Of a stretch of 6,021 nucleotides of DNA, positions 5,333 to 6,021 are shown one piece after another. Source of the stretch: Hyphomicrobiales bacterium (GTDB taxonomy: Bacteria > Pseudomonadota > Alphaproteobacteria > Rhizobiales > Aestuariivirgaceae); the NCBI GenBank assembly GCA_027031305.1, contig JALVRJ010000113.1:1-6021 (forward strand), read 5' to 3'. The notes under the pieces are model-generated. The model was not told the origin of the DNA. It saw nothing but the letters and a program-made list of their open reading frames with translations, and ran no database searches. Numbering within the stretch: position 1 is the stretch's first letter; every line of letters starts with the position of its first letter. A program made the position numbers and the translations under genes.

Positions 5333-5347
5333 GGCCTTGCCAAGGCC
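5333..5347 (+). other. Small hairpin in the BA14K leader
   Basis: GGCCTT (5333-5338) pairs perfectly with AAGGCC (5342-5347) around GCC. It would lie near the start of the predicted leader, about 70 bases before the start codon, and may stabilise the mRNA 5' end or be a small operator. Confidence 0.3.
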
Positions 5348-5415
5348 ACTCTTCAGGCCCACGTAAATGATGGGGAAGTGGGGCAAGGCAAGGATGCTAG
5401 AAGGAGGACGAAACC

Positions 5416-5754
5416 ATGCTCAAGAAGTTCGCACTGCCCGCCCTGTTCGCCGGTGCGCTCACCTTCGCCGCGGTTTCCGCCGCGCCGACCACCGCCGAGG
5501 CCGGCAAGAAGACGCGCAACTTCCTGCTCGGTCTGGGCGTCGGCGTGGCCACAACCGCGCTCATCGCTTCCGCCATTCACAAGGAAAAGAAACGCAAGTG
5601 GCGCCGCCGTCATTACCGCTCCGGGTATTCCCGCTATCGTCCGCGCCCCTGGACCCCGGAGTGGTATGACTACTGCATGAGCAAGTATCGCAGCTTCAAT
5701 CCCGAAACGGGCTATTACCGCACCTATTCCGGCCGCCTGCGCTTCTGCCGCTGA
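5416..5754 (+). CDS. Exported BA14K-family protein
   Basis: A 112-residue secreted protein. The N-terminus MLKKFALPALFAGALTFAAV is a signal peptide with likely cleavage after AEA (27-29) or SAA (21-23). A glycine-rich hydrophobic stretch FLLGLGVGVATTALIASAI (36-54) could insert into a membrane, followed by a very basic, Arg/Tyr-rich linker (57-78). The C-terminus YDYCMSKYRSFNPETGYYRT (84-103) plus YSGRLRFCR is the BA14K repeat: Cys-x3-Tyr-Arg-Ser-Phe-x-Pro-x-Thr-Gly-x-Tyr, then Gly-Arg and a final Cys-Arg. Cys87 and Cys111 probably form a disulfide. BA14K of Brucella is an immunoreactive protein with lectin-like activity; the role here is unknown. AAGGAGG (5401-5407) eight bases before the ATG fixes the start. 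The gene is alone, between a putative regulated promoter and a strong terminator. Confidence 0.85.
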   Translation: MLKKFALPALFAGALTFAAVSAAPTTAEAGKKTRNFLLGLGVGVATTALIASAIHKEKKRKWRRRHYRSGYSRYRPRPWTPEWYDYCMSKYRSFNPETGYYRTYSGRLRFCR

Positions 5755-5782
5755 ATCGCGCGGCGACCGGGCAACCAGCAAG

Positions 5783-5814
5783 AAGGCCGCTCCCGCGCCG
5801 GGAGCGGCCTTTTT
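5783..5814 (+). terminator. Intrinsic terminator of the BA14K gene
   Basis: GGCCGCTCCCG (5785-5795) is perfectly complementary to CGGGAGCGGCC (5799-5809), with the loop CGC, an A-pair before and TTTTT (5810-5814) after. This is a strong Rho-independent terminator 28 bases after the stop codon. Confidence 0.9.
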
Positions 5815-5954
5815 CGTGGCGCCCATGGGGTCCCTCGTGATGTATTCATAATGCATTGATATTGCTGTTGTATTTTTCGTCTCGAAGTAATGGGTTTTGC
5901 AGGAAGACGGCAGTTTCGGCCGATTTCCTTGCAAATTGATTGGGCGGGTTTTTC

Positions 5955-5981
5955 GTGATTCACTCTCCCTGAAGCGTGAAT
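5955..5981. promoter_or_regulatory. Symmetry element before the last gene
   Basis: GTGA-T-TCAC (5955-5963) is a nine-base odd palindrome, and ATTCAC (5958-5963) also pairs with GTGAAT (5976-5981). It lies 16 bases before the start codon of the last gene and could be an operator or a leader hairpin. The 182 bases between the BA14K terminator and this gene are more AT-rich than the rest, and contain TTGATA (5856-5861) and CATAAT (5847-5852) but no well-spaced promoter pair that I would defend. Confidence 0.25.
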
Positions 5982-5996
5982 TTCGGGGAGGATGTC

Positions 5997-6021
5997 ATGA
6001 AGCCGAGAGAACCTGTGGATG
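5997..6021 (+). CDS. Start of a gene cut by the window edge
   Basis: GGGGAGGA (5985-5992) is a strong Shine-Dalgarno, with the GGAGG core five bases before the ATG at 5997. Eight codons are visible, reading MKPREPVD, and the frame is open at the edge. Too little is present to name a family. The earlier ATG at 5992 is closed after two codons and is not a gene. Confidence 0.55.

Noticed and set aside
5353..5934. Minus-strand frame of 193 codons across the BA14K gene
   Set aside because: It is antisense to a gene with signal peptide, Shine-Dalgarno and terminator, and runs through that terminator; no family features.

Overview
The window is GC-rich, roughly 60-65 % by eye, with short intergenic gaps and recognisable Rho-independent terminators. 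It looks like a chromosomal piece of a proteobacterium. The gene families (ELM1-like protein, SulP permease with STAS domain, YifN-type PemK protein, a DsrC/TusE-fold protein) fit a beta- or gammaproteobacterium, and the DsrC-like protein hints at sulfur metabolism. The taxonomic placement is inference. There are no rRNA genes, tRNAs, CRISPR arrays or insertion sequences.

Layout, left to right. (1) 14-211 (+): a 65-residue two-helix inner-membrane protein of the DUF2892/YgaP-like type, closed by a long perfect hairpin at 256-297. (2) 331-963 (+): a UbiE/METTL7-like SAM-dependent methyltransferase. (3) 964-1642: an island of visibly lower GC. It holds a PemK/MazF-superfamily protein of the YifN type (1063-1467, +) with no antitoxin gene beside it. 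Directly downstream lies a probable small structured RNA with its own sigma-70-like promoter (1457-1486), a GAAA-capped hairpin, a second short hairpin and a terminator (1574-1621). (4) 1643-3526 (-): a SulP-family anion permease with a C-terminal STAS domain and a four-cysteine tail. (5) 3568-4674 (+): an ELM1-family protein with a GT-B-like fold, divergent from sulP, with the two 5' ends only about 41 bp apart. (6) 4709-4778: a G/C-skewed inverted repeat, then a TATAAT box and 4837-5175 (+): a DsrC/TusE-family protein that has lost both signature cysteines, with a very clear terminator. (7) 5416-5754 (+): an exported BA14K-family protein, preceded by a two-repeat box (GTTCAG-N5-GTTCAG) placed like an OmpR/PhoP-family activator site and followed by a strong terminator. 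(8) 5997-6021: the first eight codons of a further + strand gene.

Most genes look monocistronic, each with its own promoter or terminator. The window is therefore a row of independent units, not one operon. The two places most worth attention are the YifN-type toxin with its adjacent putative RNA gene, and the cysteine-free DsrC paralogue, which cannot do the trisulfide or persulfide chemistry of DsrC/TusE and is more likely regulatory.
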